From Neorhizobium populisoli (GTDB taxonomy: Bacteria > Pseudomonadota > Alphaproteobacteria > Rhizobiales > Rhizobiaceae), in assembly GCF_019430945.1 (NCBI RefSeq), contig NZ_JAHYCB010000016.1, forward strand, positions 1 to 64,000: a DNA stretch of 64,000 nt, read 5' to 3'. The notes below the pieces were generated by a model. It made no database searches. It saw only the letters and a list, made by a program, of their open reading frames with translations, and had not been told where the DNA came from. Below are positions 1 through 7,974 of the stretch, piece by piece. A program made the position numbers and the translations under genes. Every line of letters begins with the position of its first letter. The first letter of the stretch is position 1.

Positions 1-2
1 TC

Positions 3-1769
3 GGCAAGGCCGGCGTGGCGATCGACAGTGTCGAGGACATGAAAATCCTGTTCGACGGCATTCCGTTGAAGGAAATGTCCGTCTCGATGACGATGAACGG
101 CGCCGTCATCCCGATCCTCGCCTCCTTCATCGTCGCCGGCGAAGAGCAGGGCTGTTCGCGCGCCGAGCTTTCCGGGACCATCCAGAACGACATCCTCAAG
201 GAGTTCATGGTCCGCAACACCTATATCTATCCGCCCGAACCTTCGATGCGGATCGTCGCCGACATCATCGAATATACGGCGAAGGAAATGCCGCGCTTCA
301 ATTCGATTTCGATATCCGGCTACCATATGCAGGAGGCGGGTGCGACGCTGGTGCAGGAGCTGGCCTTCACGCTGGCGGATGGCCGTGAATATGTGCGCGC
401 CGCGCTTGCCAAGGGCCTGAATGTCGACGACTTCGCCGGTCGCCTGTCCTTCTTTTTCGCGATCGGCATGAACTTCTTCATGGAGGCGGCGAAGTTGCGC
501 GCCGCCCGCCTGCTCTGGTCAAAGATCATGGAGGAGTTCGAGCCGAAAAAGGCCTCGTCGCTGATGCTGCGCACCCATTGCCAGACATCGGGCGTCTCGT
601 TGCAGGAGCAGGACCCTTACAATAACGTCATCCGCACCGCTTACGAGGCTCTGTCGGCGGTGCTCGGCGGAACGCAGTCGCTGCACACCAATGCGCTCGA
701 CGAGGCAATGGCCTTGCCGACCGATTTTTCGGCGCGCATCGCCCGCAATACCCAGCTCATCCTTCAGCACGAAACGGGCGTCACCAAGGTCGTCGATCCG
801 CTGGCCGGCTCCTATTACGTGGAAAGTCTCACCAACGAACTGGCGGAAAAGGCTTGGGTCTTGATCGAGGAAGTCGAAGCCATGGGCGGCATGACCAAGG
901 CGGTCGCCGAAGGCTTGCCGAAACGTCTGATCGAGGAGGCCGCGACACTGCGTCAGGCAAAGGTCGACCGTGGCGAGGAGATCATCGTCGGCGTCAACAA
1001 GTACCGCCTCGAAAACGAGGACGAACTCGACATTCTGGCGATCGACAACACCGCCGTGCGCAAATCCCAGATCAAGCGGCTGGAAGAGGTGCGCCGCCAG
1101 CGTGATCCGAAAAAAGTGGAGCAAGCTCTAAGCGCGTTGTCCGAAGTCGCCGGGACAGGCCGGGGCAATCTGCTGGAGGCTGCCATCGAGGCGGCTCGTG
1201 CCCGTGCCACGGTCGGCGAAATCTCCGATGCGATGCGCAGGAATTTTGGCGATCATTCCGCCGTGCCGGAAGTGGTGGGCGATATCTATGGCGCTGCCTA
1301 CGAGGGTGATCCGGAATACGAGACGATCGTTACCCGGCTTGCCGACTACGGTAAATCCTCTGGAAAGAAGCCGAGGATCATGGTCGCCAAGCTCGGCCAG
1401 GATGGTCATGACCGCGGCGCCAAGGTGATTGCGTCGGCTTTCGGCGATATCGGCTTCGACGTTCTTGCCGGCCCGCTCTTCCAGACGCCGGACGAAGCAG
1501 CCGATCTTGCGGTCAAGGAAAAGGTGCAGGTGGTCGGCATGTCGTCGCTTGCTGCAGGTCACAAGACGCTCGCGCCGCAACTCGTGCAATCGCTAAAGGA
1601 CAAGGGCGCCGAAAACATCGTCGTCGTGGTCGGCGGCGTCATTCCCCGGCAGGATTATGACTACCTGATGCAGAACGGCGTCGCCGCCGTCTTCGGGCCC
1701 GGCACCAACGTGCTGGATGCCGCCAATTCGATCATCGACATCCTCGAAGGCAAACGACGGAATACATAA
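3..1769 (+). CDS. scpA: methylmalonyl-CoA mutase, C-terminal 588 residues (5' end outside window)
   Basis: This enzyme is adenosylcobalamin-dependent and interconverts (R)-methylmalonyl-CoA and succinyl-CoA, linking propionyl-CoA breakdown to the TCA cycle. The frame is open from base 3 (G-K-A-G-V-A-I-D), so the gene runs off the left edge. The usual length is about 710 residues, so roughly the first 120 are missing. The substrate-binding barrel occupies most of the visible part. The C-terminal B12-binding domain carries the Asp-x-His-x-x-Gly motif (DGHDRG, bases about 1401-1418) and the later GGVIP segment that cradles the cobalamin tail. Sequence and frame are intact to the TAA stop. The call is secure; it could only be confused with other acyl-CoA mutases such as ethylmalonyl-CoA mutase, which share this fold. 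Confidence 0.95.
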   Translation, partial: GKAGVAIDSVEDMKILFDGIPLKEMSVSMTMNGAVIPILASFIVAGEEQGCSRAELSGTIQNDILKEFMVRNTYIYPPEPSMRIVADIIEYTAKEMPRFNSISISGYHMQEAGATLVQELAFTLADGREYVRAALAKGLNVDDFAGRLSFFFAIGMNFFMEAAKLRAARLLWSKIMEEFEPKKASSLMLRTHCQTSGVSLQEQDPYNNVIRTAYEALSAVLGGTQSLHTNALDEAMALPTDFSARIARNTQLILQHETGVTKVVDPLAGSYYVESLTNELAEKAWVLIEEVEAMGGMTKAVAEGLPKRLIEEAATLRQAKVDRGEEIIVGVNKYRLENEDELDILAIDNTAVRKSQIKRLEEVRRQRDPKKVEQALSALSEVAGTGRGNLLEAAIEAARARATVGEISDAMRRNFGDHSAVPEVVGDIYGAAYEGDPEYETIVTRLADYGKSSGKKPRIMVAKLGQDGHDRGAKVIASAFGDIGFDVLAGPLFQTPDEAADLAVKEKVQVVGMSSLAAGHKTLAPQLVQSLKDKGAENIVVVVGGVIPRQDYDYLMQNGVAAVFGPGTNVLDAANSIIDILEGKRRNT

Positions 1770-1849
1770 GCGGCAAAGATCAGTGGCAAGTCCGCTAAGC
1801 ACATGGTTGCGATGAGCGCGGAACCGATGAGAAAGAGTTTAACGTCCAT
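1661..1849 (-). CDS. small membrane protein starting MDVKLFLIGSAL, overlapping the mutase 3' end
   Basis: A strong ribosome site (AAAGGAG, 8 bases before ATG) precedes a start whose first 12 residues, MDVKLFLIGSAL, match the 32-residue protein at 18556-18654 (MDIKLFLIGSAL) except for one Val/Ile change. A hydrophobic segment covers residues 4-30. After about residue 30 the frame runs antisense into the mutase gene, and the remaining residues look like shadow sequence. The original stop may therefore have been lost by a rearrangement here, or the true product may simply be longer. No function is known to me. Confidence 0.4.
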   Translation of the reverse strand: MDVKLFLIGSALIATMCLADLPLIFAAYVFRRLPSRMSMIELAASSTLVPGPKTAATPFCIR

Positions 1850-2160
1850 GGCAGTCTCCTTTCTTCAAGGAAAGCGCCACTTGTCTTTGGCTTTAACGAG
1901 CATCACGCCTCAAAGTTATGCTGATGGTTGACCCGGCACGATATCTTTTTGTAGCGGAGCGCAGGGCCGCAGCGAGTAGCTACGCTTTTTACAAGCAGGG
2001 GTAGCCCCACACTCCGCGTGTCTAACCTCCCAAATCGCCGATAGTTTCAGTCTGCCGGCAGGAGCTGCGTGAAACGGTCGATCATCGTGGTCGGGCCTGG
2101 TCGGTGCACGATCGTGAGCCGCTAACGCTCTTGTCAAAGCGCCGATACGTCTTCCGTCAG
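1850..2160. other. intergenic stretch without a convincing gene
   Basis: No ORF with a plausible ribosome site is seen. Bases about 1945-1990 form a GC-rich imperfect inverted repeat (GTAGC ... GCTAC arms at 1951-1955 and 1979-1983) flanked on both sides by runs of T. It could be a small palindromic element or a weak terminator. An 82-residue minus-strand frame with a TTG start covers the area but has no recognisable content. Confidence 0.4.
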
Positions 2161-3108
2161 TCAATCTGACGCGTCGGGAAAAAGCTCCGGAAGCATCGCA
2201 GTCACCGTCCCGCGCAACCGGCTGGCCGCTCGTTGCTCGATGAACCGATACGGCCAGCGCAAGCGAGTTCCGACCGGTCCCCAGCCACCGACCGCAGCGA
2301 GTAGCTTATCCAGTGCGGCGTTGGAATATCCGTGGTCTCGCCGAAACGGGACGATATGATCGTCCATGAAGGCGCAGATGCGGCTCTCGATTTGCAAGGC
2401 GGTCTCGATGTCGGTGCGCATCATATCGGTCCAGAGCTGCGCGCCCCGCGGATTGAGGCAAGCGACGTTCGAGAACGCGCCAGCGGCAATCCCTTGCTTG
2501 ATACCCGTTGCCAGATGGTGGCCGGGAATGAACAGCGCGTATTCCTTGAGATGGCGTTTCGTCTGCGCATACCAATCTGCGTCTCCATCGGCCAGCTTGA
2601 TACCAACCACCGAAGGGCAAGGGCCGCATACGTCCGCAAGCTCGCTCGGCGAAAGCACTCGTTTGGCATGCGGAGGATTGTAGAGGATGAGTGGGATGCC
2701 GTCAGCCGCGTCTGTGACACGTTTCAGAAACTCGATGGCTTCCGGATTGGTAAGGGGCCACCAGTCGGGGAGGATCACCTGGATGGCCAACGGCTTCAGC
2801 GGCACCGCTCGGCGCAGGCGGTTCAGCATGATGATTGGATCTGGCTGGCAGGCCCCGATCACGAAGGGCATGCCGGCAGCGTCGCAACGTCCCGCCAGCA
2901 TGTCCTGTATCCGGTCGTATTCCGTTTCCGTTTGGTTGTGGAATTCGCCTGCCGTGCCGTTTGAATAGATACCGTCGACGTCTGCCGCGATGAGGATGTC
3001 GATCTCCGTGCCAAGCGTGCCGAAATCAATGGTGTCATCGTCTGCGATCGGCAGGAGCAGGCTCGCCCAGTTGCCTGCGATGGGATGGCGGCGTGTTTGC
3101 GTGGTCAT
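2161..3108 (-). CDS. dihydrodipicolinate synthase / N-acetylneuraminate lyase family protein
   Basis: This is a class I TIM-barrel aldolase of the DapA/NanA family, which forms a Schiff base with a 2-oxo acid. The family marks are visible: the GTAGE loop (a variant of GSTGE) that binds the carboxylate, the YNPPH segment holding the catalytic Tyr, and VGIKLAD with the Schiff-base Lys. Length (about 315 residues) is normal. The start is taken at ATG 3108; a TTG at 3120 is also in frame and would overlap the preceding gene. It is the last gene of a run reading 9561 to 2161 with a peptide-type importer. The genomic link to NanE-NanK suggests an acylneuraminate lyase or related aldolase, but substrate is not proven by sequence. 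It is the second aldolase of this family in the operon, and the two are only distantly alike. Confidence 0.8.
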   Translation of the reverse strand: MTTQTRRHPIAGNWASLLLPIADDDTIDFGTLGTEIDILIAADVDGIYSNGTAGEFHNQTETEYDRIQDMLAGRCDAAGMPFVIGACQPDPIIMLNRLRRAVPLKPLAIQVILPDWWPLTNPEAIEFLKRVTDAADGIPLILYNPPHAKRVLSPSELADVCGPCPSVVGIKLADGDADWYAQTKRHLKEYALFIPGHHLATGIKQGIAAGAFSNVACLNPRGAQLWTDMMRTDIETALQIESRICAFMDDHIVPFRRDHGYSNAALDKLLAAVGGWGPVGTRLRWPYRFIEQRAASRLRGTVTAMLPELFPDASD

Positions 3109-3116
3109 CTCGTCTT

Positions 3117-4070
3117 TCAATCCAGGTCGTCGCGAATGCAGGCCTTGAAGCGGCCCGGTGCCATTTCGCGCAGATCGGGTACGATCTGCGCACAGGCGGG
3201 CAGCGCGAGCGGACAGCGCGTACGGAATACGCAGCCGCTAGGCGGATTGGCGACGCTTGGAATATCGCCTTTCAGGATCTGGCTTTCACGCGGCGCATCA
3301 GGATCAGGCGAGGGGATCGCCGAGAGAAGTGCCCGCGCATAGGGATGCAGTGGTTTGGCGTACAGCTCGGCGCTCGGAGCGATCTCCATGATCCGGCCAA
3401 GATAAAGAACGATCACGCGATCGCAAATATACTCCACGACTGCCAGATCGTGGCTGATGAACAGCATGGTCAGGCCCAGATTCTGCTGCAGGTCGCGCAA
3501 AAGGTTGATCACCTGGGCCTGGATGGAGACGTCGAGCGCCGAGACCGGCTCGTCCGCCACGATGAATTCGGGCGCGAGCGTTAGCGCTCGCGCAATGCCA
3601 ATCCGCTGGCGTTGACCGCCGGAAAACTCATGGGCGTAGCGGCTGACGGCGTCCGGCGGCAGATCGACTTGCTCGAGTGCCTTGCGGGCACGGTCCATGC
3701 GCTCAGAGGACGTCGCGATGCCCTGGATTTTCAGGCCCTCGGTCAGGATTTCACCAATCGTCATGCGAGGCGAAAGGCTCGCAAACGGGTCCTGGAAAAT
3801 ATACTGCATGCGCGGCCGAGTGCGGCGCATCTCAGACTCAGAAAGCGTGGTCAGTTCGGTTCCGTCGAAACGGACGCTGCCCGCCGAAGGCTCGACAAGG
3901 CGTAGCACAGAGCGGCCTATCGTCGTCTTGCCGCTACCGGATTCACCGACCAGACCCACGGCCTCGCCCTTGCCGATATCAAAAGAAATGCCATGCAGGA
4001 TCGTCAGGTTCGTGCCGCGCGATGTGTAATGTTTGCCCAGATCGCGCACGGATAAAAGCGGTTCGGTCAT
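3117..4070 (-). CDS. peptide-type ABC transporter ATP-binding protein (DppF-like)
   Basis: This is the cytoplasmic ATPase subunit of a dipeptide/oligopeptide-type importer (317 residues). The motifs occur in order: Walker A GESGSGKT, Q-loop in YIFQDP, signature FSGGQRQR, Walker B FIVADEP, and switch His in FISHD. The C-terminal oligopeptide-transporter extension with Cys (CVFRTRCPLA ... C) is present, as in DppF/OppF proteins. Its ATG overlaps the stop of the upstream ATPase gene in an ATGA arrangement, so the two subunits are probably translated together and act as a heterodimer. Context suggests the importer brings in the substrate of the neighbouring aldolases, perhaps a sialic acid or amino-sugar conjugate. 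Importers of this family are known to carry sialic acid in some bacteria (the Haemophilus ducreyi Sat system). Confidence 0.92.
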   Translation of the reverse strand: MTEPLLSVRDLGKHYTSRGTNLTILHGISFDIGKGEAVGLVGESGSGKTTIGRSVLRLVEPSAGSVRFDGTELTTLSESEMRRTRPRMQYIFQDPFASLSPRMTIGEILTEGLKIQGIATSSERMDRARKALEQVDLPPDAVSRYAHEFSGGQRQRIGIARALTLAPEFIVADEPVSALDVSIQAQVINLLRDLQQNLGLTMLFISHDLAVVEYICDRVIVLYLGRIMEIAPSAELYAKPLHPYARALLSAIPSPDPDAPRESQILKGDIPSVANPPSGCVFRTRCPLALPACAQIVPDLREMAPGRFKACIRDDLD

Positions 4071-5110
4071 TGGCCTATCTCATCTGATATTTCTCGCCAG
4101 CGATTACAGCGGGTCTGATGGTGCCGATTGACGTCGAAGAGTGGTGGTACCGCCTCACAACAGTTTTGCTTGGCGAACTGGCAGCGCGGCTCGAAAGCGC
4201 AGCCCTTCGGCATGTTCATCAGGCCCGGTACCATGCCGGGAATGGCATAGAGCTTTTTGCCGGCCTGTTTCATTCGGCTTGCCTCGCCGATCTTCGGCAT
4301 CGAAGCCAAGAGGCCCATCGTATAGGGGTGTCTCGGATTGCGGAAGACCTCGGCGACCGGTCCGGTCTCGACGATCCGCCCGGCGTACATAACCGCGACG
4401 CGATGGGCGATTTGCGCAACGACGCCGAGATTGTGGGTGACGAACAGCATGGCCATGCCGCGTTCCCGCTGCAATTTCTGCAGGAGGGCGAGTATCTGTG
4501 CTTGAATGGTGACGTCGAGCGCCGTTGTCGGTTCATCGGCGATCAGCAGCGTCGGATCGCAGGCGAGCGCCATGGCAATCGTCGCGCGCTGGCGCATGCC
4601 GCCGGAAAGCTCGTGCGGATATTGGCCAGCGCGGCGCACGGCGTCAGGAATGCCGACACTATCCAGAAGCGATACGGCCGCATCCATCGCCGCCTTCCGG
4701 TCTGCCCCGCGATGGATTCGGATCGGCTCCGAAATCTGGTCGCCGATCGTGTAGACTGGGTTCAGGCTCGACATCGGCTCCTGGAAGACCATGCCGATAT
4801 CGTCGCCGCGAACCCGGCGCATCTCCCGCTCGCTGAGCGAGACGAGGTCGCTGACGGCACCGTTCTTGCGTTTCAGGCGCACGGTGCCGGCGGCGATCAT
4901 GCCGATATTGCGGGTCAGCAGGCGCATGACCGAGAGGCTGGTCACGGATTTTCCCGAACCGGATTCGCCAACGAGCGCAAGTGTCTCGCCCGCTCCAACG
5001 GTGAGGTCAATCGCGTTAACAGCCGTCAGTTCTCCGGAGCGAATGCGAAAGACCGTTCGCAACCCCTTGACGTCGAGAATGGTGTCGGGCGCCTGCTGCA
5101 TGGTGTCCAT
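4067..5110 (-). CDS. peptide-type ABC transporter ATP-binding protein (DppD-like)
   Basis: This is the partner ATPase (347 residues) of the importer encoded around it. It has Walker A GESGSGKS, MVFQEP at the Q-loop, signature LSGGMRQR, Walker B LLIADEP, and the H-loop FVTHN. A Cys-containing C-terminal oligopeptide extension follows (CAFEPRCQFA). The start codon overlaps the stop of the upstream aldolase gene (TGATG), so expression is likely coupled. All key ATPase residues are present. Confidence 0.92.
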   Translation of the reverse strand: MDTMQQAPDTILDVKGLRTVFRIRSGELTAVNAIDLTVGAGETLALVGESGSGKSVTSLSVMRLLTRNIGMIAAGTVRLKRKNGAVSDLVSLSEREMRRVRGDDIGMVFQEPMSSLNPVYTIGDQISEPIRIHRGADRKAAMDAAVSLLDSVGIPDAVRRAGQYPHELSGGMRQRATIAMALACDPTLLIADEPTTALDVTIQAQILALLQKLQRERGMAMLFVTHNLGVVAQIAHRVAVMYAGRIVETGPVAEVFRNPRHPYTMGLLASMPKIGEASRMKQAGKKLYAIPGMVPGLMNMPKGCAFEPRCQFAKQNCCEAVPPLFDVNRHHQTRCNRWREISDEIGQ

Positions 5111-6027
5111 CAGGTCAGAAGACCGGCTGTGCGCAGGATTTCGTCTATCCTGGCGGTTTCAGCATCGTTAAGGGCGGCGCGTGGGCGCGGCATGAGGGCA
5201 GTATCGATGATGCCGAGGCTCTTCATCGCCGCCTTGAACGCGCCGATGCCCGATGCTCCGCCGCTGACGCGGCCGGCCCCGACCCAGACAATTTCGAAAA
5301 GACGGCACAGACGTTCCTGCTCCTTGCGGGCCGCAACCCAGTCACCACGTTGCGCGGCTTCCCAGAGGCGGATGTAACCATGTGGGTCGACATTGGCGAT
5401 GCCGGGTACCACGCCGTGGGCGCCCATCAGAAGCGCGTTGTCGACGACAATCTCGGAGCCGGTCATCAGGAAGATGTCCTTGTTATCGGCAAGATCGAGA
5501 AGCAGATAACGGAAATTGCCGTCGTCCCCGCTGGAATCCTTGACGCCAATGATCGTGCCTTCCTTGGCCAACGTGACCGTGGTCTGGCGCTGCAGCTTCA
5601 CGTGGACGCAGACCGGAATATCATAGGCAATCAGCGGTATGTCGACGCCGTCGCGGATAAAGCGGAAATGGTCGAGGATTTCCGCCTGGCTGGTCACCGT
5701 GTAGTAGGGCGCGGTGACGACAACGGCATCGGCACCGGCCGCCTTGGCGATCCTTGCATGGTTGATGACGAGGTCGGTCGTGGCGTCGATGACGCCGACG
5801 ATCAGCGGCACCCGGCCGTTGATGACCGTGGCCGAGTGCTCAATGATCTCCTTGCGCGTGCGGGCGTCATGGAAAACCACTTCGCTGGTCGAACCCAGCA
5901 CAAAAAGGCCGTGGCAACCTGCCTCGATCAGGTTTTCGAGCACCCGCGTATAGGACGGGTAATCGACAGTGAAATCCGTGTTCAGCGGAACGATGACGGG
6001 AGGAACGACGCCCTTGAACTTGCTCAT
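5110..6027 (-). CDS. second DapA/NanA-family aldolase
   Basis: This TIM-barrel aldolase has 305 residues. The phosphate/carboxylate loop reads GSTSE, where GSTGE is usual. The catalytic Tyr lies in YDIP, and the Schiff-base Lys in GVKDSSGD. The YDIP-x5-KL segment resembles that of acylneuraminate lyases (YNIP...VKL) more than that of DapA, but several rhizobial 2-keto-sugar-acid lyases share it. It sits between the permease genes and the ATPase genes of one importer, which is unusual and strongly suggests a dedicated catabolic role in this operon. Together with NanE-NanK it could split N-acetylneuraminate into ManNAc and pyruvate; that is an inference. The ribosome site is weak (GAAAGAAACC). 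Confidence 0.82.
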   Translation of the reverse strand: MSKFKGVVPPVIVPLNTDFTVDYPSYTRVLENLIEAGCHGLFVLGSTSEVVFHDARTRKEIIEHSATVINGRVPLIVGVIDATTDLVINHARIAKAAGADAVVVTAPYYTVTSQAEILDHFRFIRDGVDIPLIAYDIPVCVHVKLQRQTTVTLAKEGTIIGVKDSSGDDGNFRYLLLDLADNKDIFLMTGSEIVVDNALLMGAHGVVPGIANVDPHGYIRLWEAAQRGDWVAARKEQERLCRLFEIVWVGAGRVSGGASGIGAFKAAMKSLGIIDTALMPRPRAALNDAETARIDEILRTAGLLT

Positions 6028-6063
6028 TTTCGGTTTCTTTCAATCGTCGGTTTGAGACTACAG

Positions 6064-6939
6064 TCAGTGTAATTCGGCGCGGGGATCAAACGCGTCGCGC
6101 AGACCGTCGCCAATGAAGTTTATGGCAAGGACGGTAACGACCAGCGCACCGCCGGGGAAAAGCCATTGCCAGGGATACTGTTCGAGAACCGCGGTGGAGC
6201 GGGCAGCATTCAGCATGTTGCCCCAGCTCGCCGCTGGCGGCGCGATGCCGAGCCCAAGGAAGGACAGGCCGGCCTCGAGAAGGATAGCATTGGCGATCTG
6301 CAGCGTCGCGAACACCACAAGGATGTCGATCGAGTTCGGCAGACCGTGGCGGAAGAGGAGGTGCGGGAGACCAGCACCCATGCCTCTCGCCGCCAACACG
6401 AAGTCCCGTTCGCGAAGTTCGAGGAGCCGCGAGCGTACCATTCGCGCCAATAGGGGCCAGGATAGAAGCGAAATCACCAGAATCGTTGGCCAGATGCCTG
6501 TGCCGGCGATCGAGGCCAGCACCAGCAGGAAAATGACCGGCGGCAGCGTCATCACCAAATCAACGAATCGCATCGTCACCGCATCCGTCCAACGGCCGGC
6601 GAGTGCGGAAATGGCACCGACAAGAAAACCGATGGCCGCCGAGATCACCGTCGAAGCGGCCGCAACCAGAAGCGAGATGCGGCCGCCTTCCATCGCTCTG
6701 GCAAAAACATCGCGGCCAACACCGTCCGTACCGAACCAATGCTTGGCACTCGGACCCGCATTCATGGCCAGAAGGTCGATATCGTTCGGCTTGAAGCTCC
6801 ACCAGAACGGGTAGGTCAGGATGGCAACCACCAGCGGGACGATCAAGGAGACGCCGGCCATCGCCGCGCGGTTTAAGCGGAAACGTTCGAAAGCGCGGGC
6901 AAGCGGGCCGGGACTGCGGTGAGATGTTCGTCCTAGCAT
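6064..6939 (-). CDS. peptide-type ABC transporter permease (DppC-like)
   Basis: This inner-membrane permease (291 residues) has the N-terminal OppC-type segment (first transmembrane helix near residues 28-50) followed by the binding-protein-dependent permease domain. Family marks include GTDGVGRDVFARAMEGGRIS, typical of DppC/OppC, and the EAA-loop region AARGMGAGLPHLLFRHGLPN that contacts the ATPase. It lies 3 bases after the DppB-like gene stop and belongs to the same transcription unit. Confidence 0.92.
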   Translation of the reverse strand: MLGRTSHRSPGPLARAFERFRLNRAAMAGVSLIVPLVVAILTYPFWWSFKPNDIDLLAMNAGPSAKHWFGTDGVGRDVFARAMEGGRISLLVAAASTVISAAIGFLVGAISALAGRWTDAVTMRFVDLVMTLPPVIFLLVLASIAGTGIWPTILVISLLSWPLLARMVRSRLLELRERDFVLAARGMGAGLPHLLFRHGLPNSIDILVVFATLQIANAILLEAGLSFLGLGIAPPAASWGNMLNAARSTAVLEQYPWQWLFPGGALVVTVLAINFIGDGLRDAFDPRAELH

Positions 6940-6942
6940 GTC

Positions 6943-7902
6943 TCAGCCCACCTTGATGCGCGGATCGATCACCGCATAGGCGAGATCAGTGAGGATGTTG
7001 ACGAAGATGACGCAGGCACCAATCACCAGCGTCGATCCCATGATGACGGGATAGTCGCGGTTCTCGACGGCATCGACCATCAACAGACCCATGCCCGGCC
7101 AGTTGAAGACGCTTTCAATGAAGATTGCCCCGCCGATGGCAAGGCCGATGGTCGACCCGATCAAGGTCACCACCGGCAGGAGCGCATTGCGCAGCGCGTG
7201 CTTGGTGATGACCCAGAATTCATAGACGCCCTTCGCGCGGGCGGTGCGCACATAGTCCTGATTCAGCACTTCGAGCATGGAGGAGCGCATGTAACGCATG
7301 ATCAGTGCCGTCTGCGCTACCGCCAATAAAGCGGCCGGCAGGATAAGGTGATGCAGCAAGTCTGCGATTGAAAAATCACGGCCGGGCGTCAGCATGCCGC
7401 CGGAAGGTAGCCAATCGAAATAGACGGAAAACAGATAGAGCCCGACCAGCGCACTCAGGAACGGCGGGCTGGATATGCCAGTAACTGCAAACAGTGAAAA
7501 GGAAAGGTCAACGACCGAATTTCGGCGAACCGCACTGATCATGCCGCTGGCAATGCCCGCGATGATCGAGATGACGATGGCGGATCCCATAAGCAGGACC
7601 GTTGGGCCGATCCGCGAAAAGACGAGGCTTAGCACCGGCTGGTCGGGCCGCTTGATCGAATAACCGAGATTGCCCATCACAGCTTGCTGCAGCCAGGCGA
7701 GATACTGCACCGGCAGCGGCGCATCAAGCCCAAGCGTATCGCGCAATTCCACAAGATCCGACGGCGACATCGGGACATTGGGATCGATATAGGCATCGAT
7801 GGGATCACCTGGGGTAAGGCGCAGCATGACGAAAATGAGCATGCTTAAGGCAAGCAGCATGCCCGCCCCGATCAGCAGACGCCGGAGACTGTATTGCAGC
7901 AT
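6943..7902 (-). CDS. peptide-type ABC transporter permease (DppB-like)
   Basis: This inner-membrane permease (319 residues) opens with a transmembrane helix (LLIGAGMLLALSMLIFVML) followed by RLTPGDP, the hallmark of DppB/OppB/GsiC permeases. The EAA loop reads YVRTARAKGV. Near the C terminus, the INWPGMG-type motif appears as FNWPGMGLLMVDAV. It pairs with the DppC-like permease immediately downstream. It lies 72 bases after the binding-protein gene. Confidence 0.92.
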   Translation of the reverse strand: MLQYSLRRLLIGAGMLLALSMLIFVMLRLTPGDPIDAYIDPNVPMSPSDLVELRDTLGLDAPLPVQYLAWLQQAVMGNLGYSIKRPDQPVLSLVFSRIGPTVLLMGSAIVISIIAGIASGMISAVRRNSVVDLSFSLFAVTGISSPPFLSALVGLYLFSVYFDWLPSGGMLTPGRDFSIADLLHHLILPAALLAVAQTALIMRYMRSSMLEVLNQDYVRTARAKGVYEFWVITKHALRNALLPVVTLIGSTIGLAIGGAIFIESVFNWPGMGLLMVDAVENRDYPVIMGSTLVIGACVIFVNILTDLAYAVIDPRIKVG

Positions 7903-7974
7903 GGGAAATCCGTTCCTGTGAGCGTGGACGGATCAGCGACCCGCCCACACTTCGTTTCTCAGGAGTGGTTGCGC

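Noticed and set aside
1916..2164. 82-residue minus-strand frame after the aldolase
   Set aside because: TTG start, no ribosome site, no protein-like pattern.
2290..2310. 15-base match to 1969-1983 (CCGCAGCGAGTAGCT)
   Set aside because: One copy is ordinary coding sequence of the aldolase; too short to claim a repeat element.
4118..5377. Plus-strand 419-residue open frame
   Set aside because: Lies fully antisense to the DppD-like ATPase and the aldolase; composition typical of shadow frames in GC-rich DNA.
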